From Halictus rubicundus (lineage: Eukaryota; Arthropoda; Insecta; Hymenoptera; Halictidae), in the NCBI RefSeq assembly GCF_050948215.1, contig NC_135158.1:11765822-11829821 (forward strand): 64,000 bases of DNA. The letters run 5' to 3'. The stretch's first letter is position 1, and each line of letters opens with the position of its first letter. Below the pieces are notes generated by a model. It was not told where the DNA came from, did no database searches, and saw only the letters and a list, made by a program, of their open reading frames with translations. Both the position numbers and the translations under genes were made by a program. This document shows positions 23,588 to 35,487 of the stretch, piece after piece.

Positions 23588-24214
23588 TATTAGGTCGTTG
23601 CATATGAAACGTCCGATTCGTAACGGTAACTTTAAACAAACATAATTTTCTCTAAATGAAACTTCTTGATTAACCGGTTAACCGTGCTTGACGAGTATAC
23701 TCGTCATGAAGAAATGGGAATATTTTGTGTCATGACGAGTATACTCGTCAAAACAGCTATAATTCAAACAGCGGTTAATTTTTGCGACGCAACTTAGGTA
23801 CACATTTTTCAAAGAGGTCGCAACAGCTAACTGGTTAAAGCAAGCATCATTGTAATCATCATTAGACTATCATCTATATTTTTGAGCTTTTTCTATTATT
23901 GACCATACCAGTGCGTGTATTTGCTATCACATTTTGACCAATCGTCGCATAATGTTGTCATCAATATGTTTATTTTTTCGTGCATATAAACAAAATACAC
24001 GTCGATCGCATTGACCGATGTTGAAATAAATTTCATTTCAAAATGAAGTTGGATATGTACAGATAGAAATTGAAGATAGGACTCAACAAAATTAGGTTTG
24101 TAGCTTTAAATGCTATACACGGTAAACCTGTAGATTATAATGGTATTTCTCGATTAAAAGACTTTATAAAATGTGCATTCTGAGATCGATTATTTCATAT
24201 GTAACGACCTAATA
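23588..24214. mobile_element. Mariner-type non-autonomous element
   Basis: Inverted ends TTAGGTCGTTGCATATGAAA (left, 23590) and the complement of TTTCATATGTAACGACCTAA (right, to 24212), one mismatch in 20, flanked by TA at 23588-23589 and 24213-24214. The TTAGGT start and TA target fit mariner. The roughly 450 bp inside, once the nested MITE is removed, is AT-rich and shows no transposase motif. Confidence 0.85.
23670..23838. mobile_element. TTAA MITE with twin palindromes
   Basis: 169 bp from TTAACCGGTTAACCGTG to AGCTAACTGGTTAA, nested in the mariner-type element. It holds two copies of the perfect 18-bp palindrome TGACGAGTATACTCGTCA at 23689-23706 and 23733-23750. The TTAA ends suggest a piggyBac-like origin. 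Confidence 0.75.
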
Positions 24215-26068
24215 TTGCATAATTCGATGTGCTTCGCTCATCGTTGACTCTCTCCCGTTTTTCGAGTTCCTTCGAGTATACAGAATTCGTGTCCCCTAGT
24301 CGCACCCCTTGAACGTTTTTATTTTTTCGTTAACTGCGTAGCGATCCTTCCCGAACATAAACCGCTGCCTTCCGAATAAAAACTAAATGCGAACTGCAGT
24401 TTTGTTCGACGATGCTGAATAATTTCTTCGTTTCGATCGTTCCAGCCCGGCTAAATATCGTCGAATTCTGGGAGGAGAACGGCTGGCGATCGATCGATCG
24501 TGCGCGAGCGGTTTGTTTCCGCGCGCGCTCTCGTTTGCGAACAGGCGGACGGGTTTGAATTATTCAATTTATGATTTATAAATACCCTAGGCTCGTCCAG
24601 CCAGCCAGACAGACGGCGCGGATACGCTCGGATAGAGAACGATGCTCGCAAATTCCGCTTCGGAGGATCTTGTGTCGAGCCCGGGGGATGGATCGCTGAC
24701 AGCCATCGGAGCCGGGAGAGCATCGTAATTTGATCACGCATCGGCGATGCCGATCGAAACGCGACCGTTCGATTCGATTCGGAGTTACTTTCTGGAATCG
24801 TTGATTATGACGCGCCGTAATTATCTCGGGATTGTCGGGCCGGTTGCGATTCCCCGTTGCGGAAAGTAACTGTCATAATGGATTCAGCCGTTAGGATCGA
24901 ATCGGTGTCGGTACAACGTAATCAGATTATATTTTGCTGGATCGCGGGCTAGGGAATGCACGGCCGGAAATCGGGGGGAGGGGGGCTGGAAAATGGACAC
25001 GCATAATGGACTGTTCTAATTTACAGGAGAACGGCGGTTAGGAAAGCGATTGTATCGGTAGCGGGACGCGATCGTTTTCCTTGCTAATTGGATCGCACGC
25101 GACGCGTGCGAGACGCCGCGGAATCTTCGATACAAAATTCATGCCTACACCCTCCTGTTGCGAGCAAACTTCGTGACTTTGACATCTGGAATTCTGTAAA
25201 CGTGGTTTTTTTTTTTCATCGGTGTCCCCGCTTCTCGAGCCCTTCGGCTATCGATATCTGAAACACAAAAGAACAAATTTACTGTCTTGCCTGGTCAACA
25301 AACGCATTTTCTTTCTCTTCCAGTTCTACTTTAGTAGTGCAAGGGGCTGATAATTCAAACTGGAGGTTCTCGGTTCAAATGAAACTTTCGTTTTTGTGTA
25401 AAATATTGTCGACATACCTCAAGGAAAAATAATTGCGATCGGCAGGCGTTTTTCGATAGAAATCGATCGAGAATCGGCGGATAGGTCAGCGAAAAACGGA
25501 TGAATCTCGGGCGGAGCGAGGCCGAAATCGTGAAAATTAGTCGTCGAATCCTCTATTGTTAAACCACGCGCGGTAATCAGCGGCTGGTTCCAACTGGCTC
25601 GAGAACCGTGCAGATTGGAGCGGCGCGGCGGCCACGCGTTATTAGCATCGATTACATCGCCGGCGTAATTAGTCCTGTTAGTCGATTCCCAATCGGACCG
25701 GTTTAGGGGCGGGGATGGCTGGTTAACCGAGAAACGTGACGGTAATCTCGACGAAGCCCGCCTTTTGTCCGCCCCTTATCGCTCCTTGCGGTCCGGCGAA
25801 CGCAATTAAGCGATAAATTTTACCGAAAGCGCGCAGCTCCAGAATCACGGGGCAGCCGTCGATCACGCGCGTCATCGAACTCGAAAACGAAATCTCGAGG
25901 AGCGCACCGCCCCAAGAAAAACCTCCACCCTCTCTATAGGCTCGTCCCCGATCTCTGTGCTACAGAAAAAAAAAAAAAAACAGAGATACTTTCGTCGCGC
26001 GATCAAAGAACCTACGCTGTTTCCGATCGGCGTATAAAAGTTCTACGTTTACGATCGAACATAGTTGA
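24215..26068. other. No gene recognised
   Basis: CpG-rich DNA, few open frames, an A-run at about 25965-25980 and a T-run near 25206. No transposon ends seen. Confidence 0.5.
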
Positions 26069-26300
26069 TTAATCCCTTAACTTGTACGCTCGAGTTAATT
26101 CGAGCGCGCTAAACAGGCCAAACTGTGCACACTCGAGACAATTCGAGCGGCGTTGTACTTTATTCCGCTATAATTTTTCACACTCGAATGTAATCGAGAA
26201 TTGAAAATAACAACGTGAAAGCAAAGAAAAAGATCGTTTTATTGATATTTATTCAAGAATAAAATATAGCCTTTTTCCATGGAACAAAAGCGCAGTATAT
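26069..26300. mobile_element. Possible piggyBac-like left end
   Basis: Begins TTAATCCCTTAACTTGTACG and then carries CGCTCGA/TCGAGCG inverted arms around a 6-bp centre at 26087-26106, repeated as ACTCGAGACAATTCGAGCG near 26131 and more weakly near 26184. The layout matches the other TTAA families, but I could not find the opposite end, so it may be truncated. The right boundary given is arbitrary. Confidence 0.4.
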
Positions 26301-27373
26301 CAAAAATTGATTTCTTTTTTTAACAGGCATTCTAAATTGCTGCCATAAAGGTTATAAAAAAACAGACTCCCATTAACCCTGGTCCGTCCCTTATTGTTTC
26401 AATACGAACGACTTGTTTGAAAACGCAAAAACGAGCAATGAAAAAACATGATCCCAGAGAAATGTGAGAATTGGACGGTGCTTCTATGCAAACGCAGACG
26501 TTCGCGCAGCAATTTAGCGAGACCGGAATCAAAGAGAAATTTCCGCGTTTGACGGAGGAGGGTTGCGCGTCTGGCTGCCCGAGATAAAATGGAAAGATCA
26601 TTAAAATTGATCGAACTTTTGAGTGGGTAGACGCCGCGGAGCGGTAGACCGTCGGGGGCTCAGGATTTCACTGACCGAGTTCCTTTTCCTGTTTCAGGTA
26701 AGCGCCAAAGCGAGTTCCTCCCCGGGGAATTCACGGGGATAACGAGCATCGACGTGGCTGCGAGTGGAAGGTACACAACTGATTACCCGGGTCGCGAGAG
26801 GAGTCGATAAGTACACCTCGAACCCGCGAAGCGTACACGCGCGAGCAGAGCGGAGCAAAGCAGGGCGAGCGAAACTCGGTTTCCCTCGCGAGAAACTCTC
26901 CTAAGCCGCTTTTCGCCGGGTAGATTTTCTTGGCGGAGCTTACATTCGCGAAACTCGATGTACAATATTGAGTCGAGTGTATCGGGGATCGAAATTAGCT
27001 TCGGGGCCGCAGCTTCCGCCTCTACTCCTCTCTCGCAACTTTCCGCCCCTCGTTCCCCGCCGAACAGTCCCTTCGATTCGACGTCGTGTTTCCGCTCGCC
27101 CTCTTTGACACGATTTTCCCCTTACCCGTTGTTTCCTGTTCCTTTTCACGAGACCGTTCCCTTCCCACTACCCGCGCTCCTAATTGTTTCCCCGTTGATT
27201 TCCTCTCTCCTCTCGATACTTTTGCGGCATCAGCAAAGTTTATGTTTGTCAGAAATAATTCATAACTATTGTATACATATTTCGATTCACTTGAAACTTG
27301 ACCTGTATAATCTAGAGAGTCATACCAATTTGCAATGTTAATAATATTCCTGTAAGTGTTGTATAATATACTT
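26301..27373. other. No gene recognised
   Basis: Mixed AT-rich and CpG-rich DNA with C/T-rich stretches near 27020-27220. No element ends or domains. Confidence 0.45.
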
Positions 27374-27429
27374 ATTATAATAAATAAAGTATTCCATGGT
27401 AAGTGTTCCAATACTTTCGTGGGTCACTG
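27374..27429 (-). mobile_element. Tc1-like end fragment
   Basis: The last 28 bp (GTTCCAATACTTTCGTGGGTCACTG) closely match the outer end of the Tc1-like element at 5893-5920. Similarity fades leftward, so only a terminal scrap remains. It abuts the M1 copy at a TA. Confidence 0.6.
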
Positions 27430-27609
27430 TATGTCGCCAAGGCCTGGATGATAAACGTCGCGGAGTTATCCCCACTACCGCGGGGCATACCACGTGACGA
27501 GCCTCGGACGCCGAGGAGTGTAAACATGACACGGCTCGAGCATGTCTCCTGAACGATACACGACGCTGGAAACATCCTTGTTCCTGACATATATCGAGAA
27601 TTCACTGTA
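27430..27609. mobile_element. M1 MITE copy 5 (left tip replaced)
   Basis: The core from ATGTCGCCAAGGCCTGG to the right end ATATCGAGAATTCACTGTA matches copy 1, with a small deletion around the CGTGACGAGCC part. Its left tip is replaced by the Tc1-like scrap. Confidence 0.85.
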
Positions 27610-27777
27610 TGTTCGGTACTGATGTAATAAAAGGTGTCTCGGCGACCGTTCGAGGTGGCAAAGGTGTCCCGAGGGTCTCGTTCCGGTCGCAGACGGTTAA
27701 TTCGCAAAAATTCCCAACGAACACCGGCGTCGACTTCATCACGAGCCCTCTCTCCGTCTCTCTCGTTCACACCCTCC

Positions 27778-27782
<5 letters not shown>

Positions 27783-27846
<64 letters not shown>

Positions 27847-27855
27847 TGTGTGTGT
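27783..27855. repeat. (TC)n-(TG)n compound microsatellite
   Basis: About 23 TC units followed without a break by about 13 TG units, directly visible. Confidence 0.97.
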
Positions 27856-29204
27856 AGCCTCGGGTAATGAAATATCGCGGTACATTAGCGCGCTGCGCCG
27901 TGTCGTCGATTTGCATAAAACGGGAACAGGCCGGCGCGGCGGCACGGTCTCGTGGCCGCTCGAGAATGATTTAATTTGGGTATCAAGGCCGGATGCGGGG
28001 AACAAACGCTTTGTTAGCCACGCCCCCGCCTTCCAATCTCTTCGCGAATCGTATTTCTCAAGTTTTTAATTTGTCGCGTGCTTTCTTTCCGTCCCTATTT
28101 CTCCGACTGGTATCTTGCACCGAACGGGGAACGGCGCTGCAACAGGCTGGGAAAAAAACTCTCGTTACCCAGCTCGAGAACGTGGCTACACCTTCAAGAA
28201 CGTGCCCTTGAAATATTATACTGAAATCCGTAGGAATAACCACAAGTTGTAATGGAATTTTAAAACTCGTCGAGCTTGTCGTTCTTTTCGAAATATTGTT
28301 CTGGTACAAGATCAAAAATCCTCTAAACTCGACGCTATCAATACGAAGGCTACTGAGACAAAAGTCCTTGAAAAAGGTTCACGTTAAAGTAAGACAAATT
28401 TTTCTCATATCTCGAACATGCTACAAGTTGCAGAAGGTTCGATCGAGCCGTCGTTTGAAAATAAATTCCCGACTGTTACCGTTGTCTTGGTCGGTTTATT
28501 GCGAGTCCGACACGTTAATTGCTCGCATTAGCGAACGCGGCGTCGTTTCGAAAGCGAAAGAAAGAGGAGGGCCAGCAAGGTTGGTGTTCATTGATTCGTC
28601 CGCGACGGGATTAATGAAATACCGAGTTCCCCATTCTCGGCTGTTTGGAATTCGACGCACCCCCTTCGTCCTTTCGTCCCTCTTATCCCTTGAGCCTCGG
28701 AGCTCGTCTCCCGCGGCGAATGAAAGGGTGAAAAGGGTGGGTGGGATTCTTGATAGCGCGCGCTTTCAATTGATCGTTGAACCCGGCGTGCTCGAGCGTG
28801 TTTCGCGCTTTTAAGGGGACGCGTCTGGACACCCGCGAACAGAAACATCCTTAGAATTCACGGTGAAAGACCTCGGGGCTCACTCGGTCCCCACTTTCGC
28901 ATTAATTATCTCGAACGAACACGTTTCCCCGGAAATATTCGCCAATCTTATTTTCTTCCGATCGCGAACACCGATTCGGTATTTATTCGAGGCCGTTACT
29001 TCGGTCCATCGCTTTTGCAGATCTTTTATTCATTTTACCGGTGCTTCTTATTTTGCGATTGGTCCTTGATCATTGGTTTTTGTTTATTTTGTGCCAATTT
29101 GTTTGTCACTTTCTTTACGTTCGTTACCCTTTGCTGTAGACTCGGTGTATGCGACAAGAATATATTATCAGCGCCGGAAGAAAATCGAAACGGAGCTCGC
29201 GTGA
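27856..29204. other. No gene recognised
   Basis: CpG-rich then AT-rich sequence. A 172-codon plus frame (28296-28814) has no domain and faces an open minus frame. Confidence 0.45.
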
Positions 29205-29417
29205 TTAATATTATACTTACCGAGCCGTAAAAGTGACCGATACAAGTTGTCGTATAAAAGTGACGAGATTGAATTGAACTGATTTGGATTTTGTGCGGTT
29301 CGTATTGTAATACATGTTCTGCTAAATATCTTTAAAGCATCTTTATAATTTCAGTAATTGTAAAATAAAAAATTTGGAACTGTTCATTTTGACCGATGGT
29401 GGCAGGTTTAGCGTTCG
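29205..29417. mobile_element. TTAA MITE, family P2, diverged copy
   Basis: Matches the copies at 32847 and 43541 over its right half (TTTCAGTAATTGTAAAATA ... GGCAGGTTTAGCGTT) and loosely on the left (TATAAAAGTGACG). The left TTAA is at 29205-29208; the right one has decayed to TTCG. Confidence 0.65.
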
Positions 29418-29943
29418 AGAAAATGCTGCAAAACACACGCTCCTAAATAACCTGTTGTCCTTCAGCGTGTCCAATCATTTTGTCACATACTCCCCCTAAA
29501 TCCTCAACAACAAGATCCGTGAAAGAATCCCTTAAAATGCTAAAAACACAACACGAGGAAACAGCTTCTTTTATTCGGCGAGAATCGATCGGCAGCGCAG
29601 TCTCCGACAGAAATTCCGCTGAAAGAATTAATCTCGAGGGATTCTGCCGGTTCGGGGGTATTCTTGGTAAAAGTCCCCTGGCATGGTCGATTCGAATCGG
29701 TCCACCCTGTGCGTGTTTCCAGTGGCAGCGATAAACGCTGGATCGGAGCCGCGGAACCGATAGAGACCCGGAGTCTTTATCGCGGACTCCTCCGAAAAGA
29801 CGTAAGCGATGGGAGTGGATTAATGGAAAAGGGGACCCCCTGCCGTATCTCCGGCAACGTTTCCCCCTGCGATATCGATCGTAAATAGTTCGCATATCTG
29901 GTTCCCGGCCAACGCCTAACAATTTGTCTGCCGCTTTCGTGGG

Positions 29944-30010
<67 letters not shown>

Positions 30011-32379
30011 GAGAGAGGAGAGGTTTGGTCGCCGCGAGACCGAACACACCGAGGGGGAATGAAGTTTATCGATTCCCGGACTCGCGGAGCGTGTTGACGT
30101 CGTTGCTTGCGGTCTTCTGCCCTGTGGATCTTGTTCGAAACACCAGGGTTTCGTTTGCTACCCGTCCGGGTGACACCGGACCCAGATTTGTTGGATTATG
30201 GTTCGCGTTACACTGGTCCGGTTCCCGACACCGTGGGATCGCCGGAAGATTAGCAGAAGTATGGTTAGTAGCGAGCAGGATCTCTGAAACGCGTATCGAT
30301 CCTCCGGGAATGATAGAGCTGGCTGGATCGAGCGAACGATTCTCGAGTAACAATAAATATCGTCGATATTATCAGGCTCTCGCTTAACGATCGATCGCCT
30401 AATGGGATTGGATTGGAAGTCGTCCGAGCGAGATGATGTGTAGGTGCTCGAATGACAGGATTTCCCCATCTAATTCCTCACGGTAATAAACTGGGCGAGT
30501 CAAAGGACTCGACGTGTACTACAAATCTACTCGAGGCATGAGATATTCAAGATATTCAAGATACTCGAGCCACTTAGAATAATCGACGCAGGCGCGTGTT
30601 TTTAGCGAGCCTGTACAGTCGCATAAACGTTCGCAGTCTGGCGGCGCCGGCTCTCGCTTCAAGTCGGAAGAGTCAACAATTATCGTCGGCTCCCGAGGGC
30701 TCGGGCCGGGGAACAACGAAAAAGTTTCGAGAGAACGGTGCGGCGGGGAGGATCGCACGGACGAAAGAAGCCGAATCGTCGATTCGTTATTTCCGTGGTG
30801 AACGAACACTCGAACAATTAGAGAGTTTCCGAAGCGATTCGGTAAAAAATCTTCCGGCTGAGGAGCTGGACGGAAAGAGGAAGAGAATGAGAGATAGTGA
30901 AAAGAGAGAGAGAGAAAGAGGAGGATCCCTTCGATTCGAACGCGGTGCTCCGAAACTCGCTAATCTCGTTCGGTTTTTCTTTCGCTATCTTGCGTTTCTC
31001 CGACTTCGGCGCGCGGATAACCGCCCCGGCAACTTTTCGTCGACAAAGTGGCCGCGATTTGTTCCGCAACGACGTTCGCCGTCGCCTCGAATTCGATCGA
31101 TTCTTCCCGGGAAATCCAGTATCTGGCTCGCACGATTAGCCGAGCGTTCGAATCTTCTTCTTCTTCTTGTTCTTCTGAGAACCCGTTCGCATCGTGAAAA
31201 AACCTGCGTCGAGTTTTCTCTTTTTCCGCCAAACCATTTGTTGTCGTCCCTTTTGCTAGCACAGATCTACAAGTTGCCATGCGAGTCCGAGTGTGCGATA
31301 AAATTGTAGGGTTATGCGTTCCCGGTTGATTTTTTCCGTCTTGCATTGCACCGTACGACCGGATGAGCAAAAGGGACGACAAGATGGAGCATGTGTGTGG
31401 CGGTCATTAAAACTTGATTGCATTTACCGCGCGAAATCGGTTGCGAGTCGATCGGATTCTGGAATAGCTGGCCGAGCAGCAGTTGTTTTCGCGGAGAGTC
31501 CAAGAAATCGGTATGATCGAGCGGACCGTGTCCCGACCACGATCCTCCAATCAAAGACCGGAAGGGCGCTCGATGTCGCGTCCGGGAGGCGTCGCAATCA
31601 ACAACCGAGAGCCAGGGAAGCGTCGCAATTAACCCCGATCCGACGATGATCCCGCAAAAGACGACGCCGTGCGCGGCCATCGAACGGAAGCGGCGAACAG
31701 AGAGCGAGAGAGAGCGAGAGAGAGAGAGAGAGAAAGAGAGAAGTCGTGTCCCATTCCGCCGTTTCCGGCTTCGCCTTGTCCTCCGTCCACCCCCGTGATC
31801 CCTCGATCCCCGCGGCTTTCAAAGCCGCGACGCGATCGAAGGAACGGTGCCGCGGCCACGTCCATCTCGTTATCGTCGCTGACTCTCCTCCTTGTCCTTT
31901 CATTTCGGTCACGTTCGACGTTTCGCGCACGGCCACCGTCCCCTGCATTATTCACGAGACCGCGACCCCTCGAGACGTCCAGCCCAGATCCTCCAATGAC
32001 TCTCCAACGATCCTCCAACTTTCCCCGAGATCCAGACGGTTTTTCGGCGCCCGGAACACTCTCGTCGATCGCGTTTCTCGACCACGATCCCTCCCCTCGA
32101 CCTTTCAGAAATAGTTCCTCGACCACCTCGGACCACCGAAGCCATCTCTGTAGGATCCTGCTGGCCCCGCTGCTCGCAAGCACCATGCGATTTTTTAACC
32201 CGGTCCTGACGGCTTTTTTAGAACGAGGTACCCGGAGCTCTTAAGCGCTACGACTTTCAATGATCACTTTTGTTCCGCTAGATACGCTGGCTTTGATTTC
32301 GATCTATTACGTTGAGCGAAGGCTCTCTTCGAGTTTATTGATCCTGTTGGCTCCGTTACTCGAGCACCCTGCTCTTCTT
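29418..32379. other. No confident gene; microsatellites
   Basis: Contains (AG)n at 29947-30009 and an interrupted (AG)n at about 31688-31740, and a short GATATTCAA triplication at 30541-30565. The 237-codon plus frame at 30596-31309 (GTG start) and the facing 185-191-codon frames at 31629-32244 have no domains, are Arg/Ser-rich and open on both strands, so I do not call them. Confidence 0.45.
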
Positions 32380-32576
32380 TTAACCCCTTGCCCTACAATG
32401 TCGAGTCAGACTCGTGACGAAGATTCTGACCAGAGTCGAATAAATATGTATGTTATTAATTTCCTTTAAACCGAAATAAAATGAACTATCTTTTTTTTTT
32501 TTTTGTATGGAATTCTGTACGATGAGGAATTTCTAATCATTATAATCGCAAAATAAATGGTAGTGCAAGGGGTTAA
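32380..32576. mobile_element. TTAA MITE, family P3
   Basis: 197 bp from TTAACCCCTTGCCCTAC to GTAGTGCAAGGGGTTAA, one mismatch between the ends. The palindrome CGAGTCAGACTCG sits at 32402-32414. A T-run lies in the middle. A decayed relative flanks the P1 copy at 54116-54364. No coding sequence; piggyBac-type origin inferred from TTAA. Confidence 0.85.
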
Positions 32577-32612
32577 CTCGATCGAGGCGGTTTTTTAAGA
32601 GAAAGAAAGAGG

Positions 32613-32614
<2 letters not shown>

Positions 32615-32688
<74 letters not shown>
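32615..32688. repeat. (GA)37 microsatellite
   Basis: About 74 bp of uninterrupted GA, the longest simple repeat in the window. Confidence 0.97.
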
Positions 32689-32692
<4 letters not shown>

Positions 32693-32846
32693 CCTTGAAC
32701 CCTTGTACCTTAAAACTGTGGATTTCAGTGACCATTTTTGCCGTTCTGGAGGGACGGTGCATCGACATATATCTAGTCTTCTCGAAGTCTACAGACCTTA
32801 CTAGTACGATTCCCGTGATTTCTTATATACTCGATTGAGACAGTTT

Positions 32847-33061
32847 TTAACACCAAGCCTACCAAGCATTAACAGTATCTGGTAAATGTTGCCTTATAAA
32901 AATGGCAACCCTAAATCTATTGAGATTGTCCGTGATTTTCAATGTAATAAACGCTTGGACAAGGAAATTTATTCTACTATTTTCCATAAATGAGTTTCTA
33001 TAGTTTCAATAATTGTGAAATATAAAACCGATCATTTTGACCGTGGTAGGCTTAGTGTTAA
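32847..33061. mobile_element. TTAA MITE, family P2
   Basis: 215 bp from TTAACACCAAGCCTACCA to TGGTAGGCTTAGTGTTAA, a near-perfect terminal inverted repeat with TTAA on both sides. The inside is AT-rich and matches 43541-43754 in the opposite direction. Its ends resemble those of the piggyBac-like element at 46116 (TTAACACTATTCCTACC), which may supply or have supplied its transposase. Confidence 0.85.
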
Positions 33062-33577
33062 CAGAGAATTTCGATTTACTAATCTGAACGAACTCTTCTC
33101 GTGATCTAATAAACACCTTACTAGCACGATTCCTTAACAATCCTCCGATTTGTCGAAGTTCGAGCTACTGGAAGCACTAGCGGGAGCCCCGTTCTTTCAA
33201 AAATAGGTCTTTGACTTAGGTTTTCCATGCAGTCACACATTGGTCTGCGGGATAAAGTCAAGAGACTGCTAAAATCGAAGTTGAAACACGTAGAACGAGA
33301 GCGTAGGTATACGTATCAAAGAAAATCGGTAATTGGCGCGTAGAAGCGTTCCCTTATAAAAGTTTTCTTTCCTCGTTAGCGACGACGGCGAATAACTGTC
33401 CAATAGGAATCGCGTGTAGACGTCGTCCGACGTTTCGCTCTGGGAGACTCGAGAGCCGGTCGTTTCAGACGCTAATTGATTCACAAAGAGGCGAAGAGTC
33501 CCCGTCAGACTCAACTAGGAGCGAACGCATAACATCGTAGGCTGTGCAGCACCATCGACGGCATCAACGTCAGCAAG
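33062..33577. other. No gene recognised
   Basis: Ordinary sequence between MITE and Transib-like element; no element ends or domain-bearing frames. Confidence 0.5.
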
Positions 33578-33582
33578 CGTCG

Positions 33583-34727
33583 CACAGTGGTCCCAAATCG
33601 CCAAAACGTGGTCAAAACCTCCCTCACAACTTATTAAAAAATTATTAAATTGGTATTAGGCTGTTTTTGGGGTCGCTGATCACGAATCTGAACTTGAAAT
33701 TAGAAAATTCGCTGTCTCACATTGACCTGACCGAGGGGAAACACTAATTCACCGGATAGCAAACTCTACCCTCTGTATTGTATAAAGTAGGTATTATATT
33801 CACACTTTATAGTTCCCAAAGAAGAAAGAATTGAAGAATTGCTTGTCTTTTTATGTACAATAAGATCCCATAATAAAAAATATAGGTTTCCATTTGAAAT
33901 AACGAAGTTGACCTTCAAATGACCTTGAAAACGCCATCCAAATAAAAAACTGATACTGCCTTGGACACGTGTTTTACACTATTTTAATATCTTTTATACT
34001 TTTCGAGATATTCGGCTGCAAAGTTTTCAAATGAACAGCCGATATAAGAACGGCGTTCGTGTTTGAAAAATATAAAAGAAATTTCGGATATATGATTTTT
34101 TATAAAAAAAACTGACATTCTATTGAAAATCTGTGTAAATTTTACAGAAAGACTTAGTGCATATCTCTCACAGTCTGACAAGAAATGCAAGGAAAGCACA
34201 TAAAATACCTACTCTGCGTTACAAGAAACAGTGCTACGACCGCAAACTAATTTTTTTTAGAATTGCAAGATAATACTATGTATGTAGTAGAAGCTCCAAC
34301 AAGTTTTAGCGTGGGACCGTGTGGGACTTGCAACTTTTACTCTAAATCGTAAAAATGTATGCCTTCGCTTTTACTCTGTCTTTGCATACACGGTTATCAG
34401 TTAACAATAAACATTTGGCAATAACACCTATGCAACTTACCTCCACAAACAGCATCCATAATGCACAATGAAAATCGAAACGTTTCAACACAATTTGTAC
34501 ACTGTGCACTTGAAACTCGCAATGTGCTTCACAAGCTTAAAAAGGTATGGTCTAATGAACTCGAAGTTCGGACTGTGACTGTTGGTCAGCTATTAAAAAA
34601 CGACCTTTTTGCTGTTTACCCCCACTTAGAAACACTCTTAGAGTAACCAACCCCGTACTTAAAACTTACCTAGCTGAAAGTTATTATTTAAGTTTTGGCC
34701 ACGCTTTCGGGCTTTGGAACCACTGTG
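33583..34727 (+). mobile_element. Transib-like element, copy 2, with 5-bp TSD
   Basis: 1145 bp. Both ends start with the heptamer CACAGTG followed by GG/GT TCCCAAA-like sequence, and the element is flanked by a perfect 5-bp duplication CGTCG (33578-33582 and 34728-34732). A GC-rich 5-bp duplication plus a CACAGTG-type tip is characteristic of Transib, the family from which the RAG1 recombinase and its RSS signals are thought to derive. About 21-22 bp inside the left heptamer lies GTCAAAACC (33611-33619), and inside the right one GGCCAAAAC, both resembling the RSS nonamer. No DDE core is present, so this is a non-autonomous copy. Confidence 0.8.
34461..34646 (+). CDS. 61-codon ORF of Transib-like copy 2
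   Basis: Same frame as at 11909-12094 with a single residue change (ends HLETLLE). It lies about 80 bp from the element's right end. Function unknown; no domain recognised. Possibly the start of the lost transposase gene. Confidence 0.3.
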   Translation: MHNENRNVSTQFVHCALETRNVLHKLKKVWSNELEVRTVTVGQLLKNDLFAVYPHLETLLE

Positions 34728-34732
34728 CGTCG

Positions 34733-35448
34733 TGTCAATACGGTCGCGGCGCGGGTCGCGAGAGTCTCACCACCCGGTTTTCTCGTAATCCCCTTCTCGG
34801 GTCGGGTCGGGTCGGGTCGGATCGGGTTCTCAAAGCGACATCCATATTTACGAAACTGTGTGCTCCAGTCGTAAAAGGGACAACCGACACACACTCGGCT
34901 CGTTTCGGTTCTGAACGGGTTCCGTGGGCGGTTCGGCCGCCGACGAGAAAGGCGCGGGTACTCAAATATTTGCGTCGGTCGCGTTTCAACCCTTTATCGA
35001 CCTGTTGACACGTCGACGACCGGCCATTTTTATCGACGATATTGTCTCGATATCAAAGGAAATCCGGGCCGGATCCGGTCGGGCCGCAGTTGACCCGACT
35101 CCCGCATAATCCGGCCACGCGCCTTTGAACGCCTTGCGATCGAGCGATCCACCGGGCTTTTTGATCCACGGATCAGCGCGGAGAAACCGTGGAAAAGCCA
35201 GGAAGGCGTCGACAAAGACGGTGAACCGTTCCGAGAAGAAACGTTGACGCAGAGATGCATTTCAAGAGATGGAAGTGTCACTCGATGCGAGGACTTGCGA
35301 ACCCCTCCGACAATTTTCCTTAGAAAATTAATTTTCCATCGTAATCTTAAATGATTTTACCAGCACCATTTGTGCCCCTGTGTCTACCTTCACTGTTGAA
35401 ATGTTTCATTAATCGCAATGCGCCTCTTTTACGAAATTTTAAAACAAT
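34733..35448. other. No gene; short GGGTC repeat
   Basis: CpG-rich sequence with four GGGTC units at about 34799-34818. No gene or element ends recognised. Confidence 0.5.
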
Positions 35449-35487
35449 TTAACACGTTGACTGCCATGCCACCCATATGTAGGTGAC

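Noticed and set aside
25325..25390. tRNA-like GGTTCAAAT segment
   Set aside because: No acceptor stem or anticodon arm could be paired around it.
29443..29922. 159-codon minus frame
   Set aside because: No domain; passes through ordinary sequence next to a GA microsatellite.
30596..31309. 237-codon open frame on plus
   Set aside because: GTG start, basic low-complexity composition, no domain, and open frames oppose it on the minus strand.
31629..32244. Facing 185- and 191-codon frames
   Set aside because: They overlap almost fully on opposite strands and run through an AG repeat; at most one could be real and neither shows motifs.
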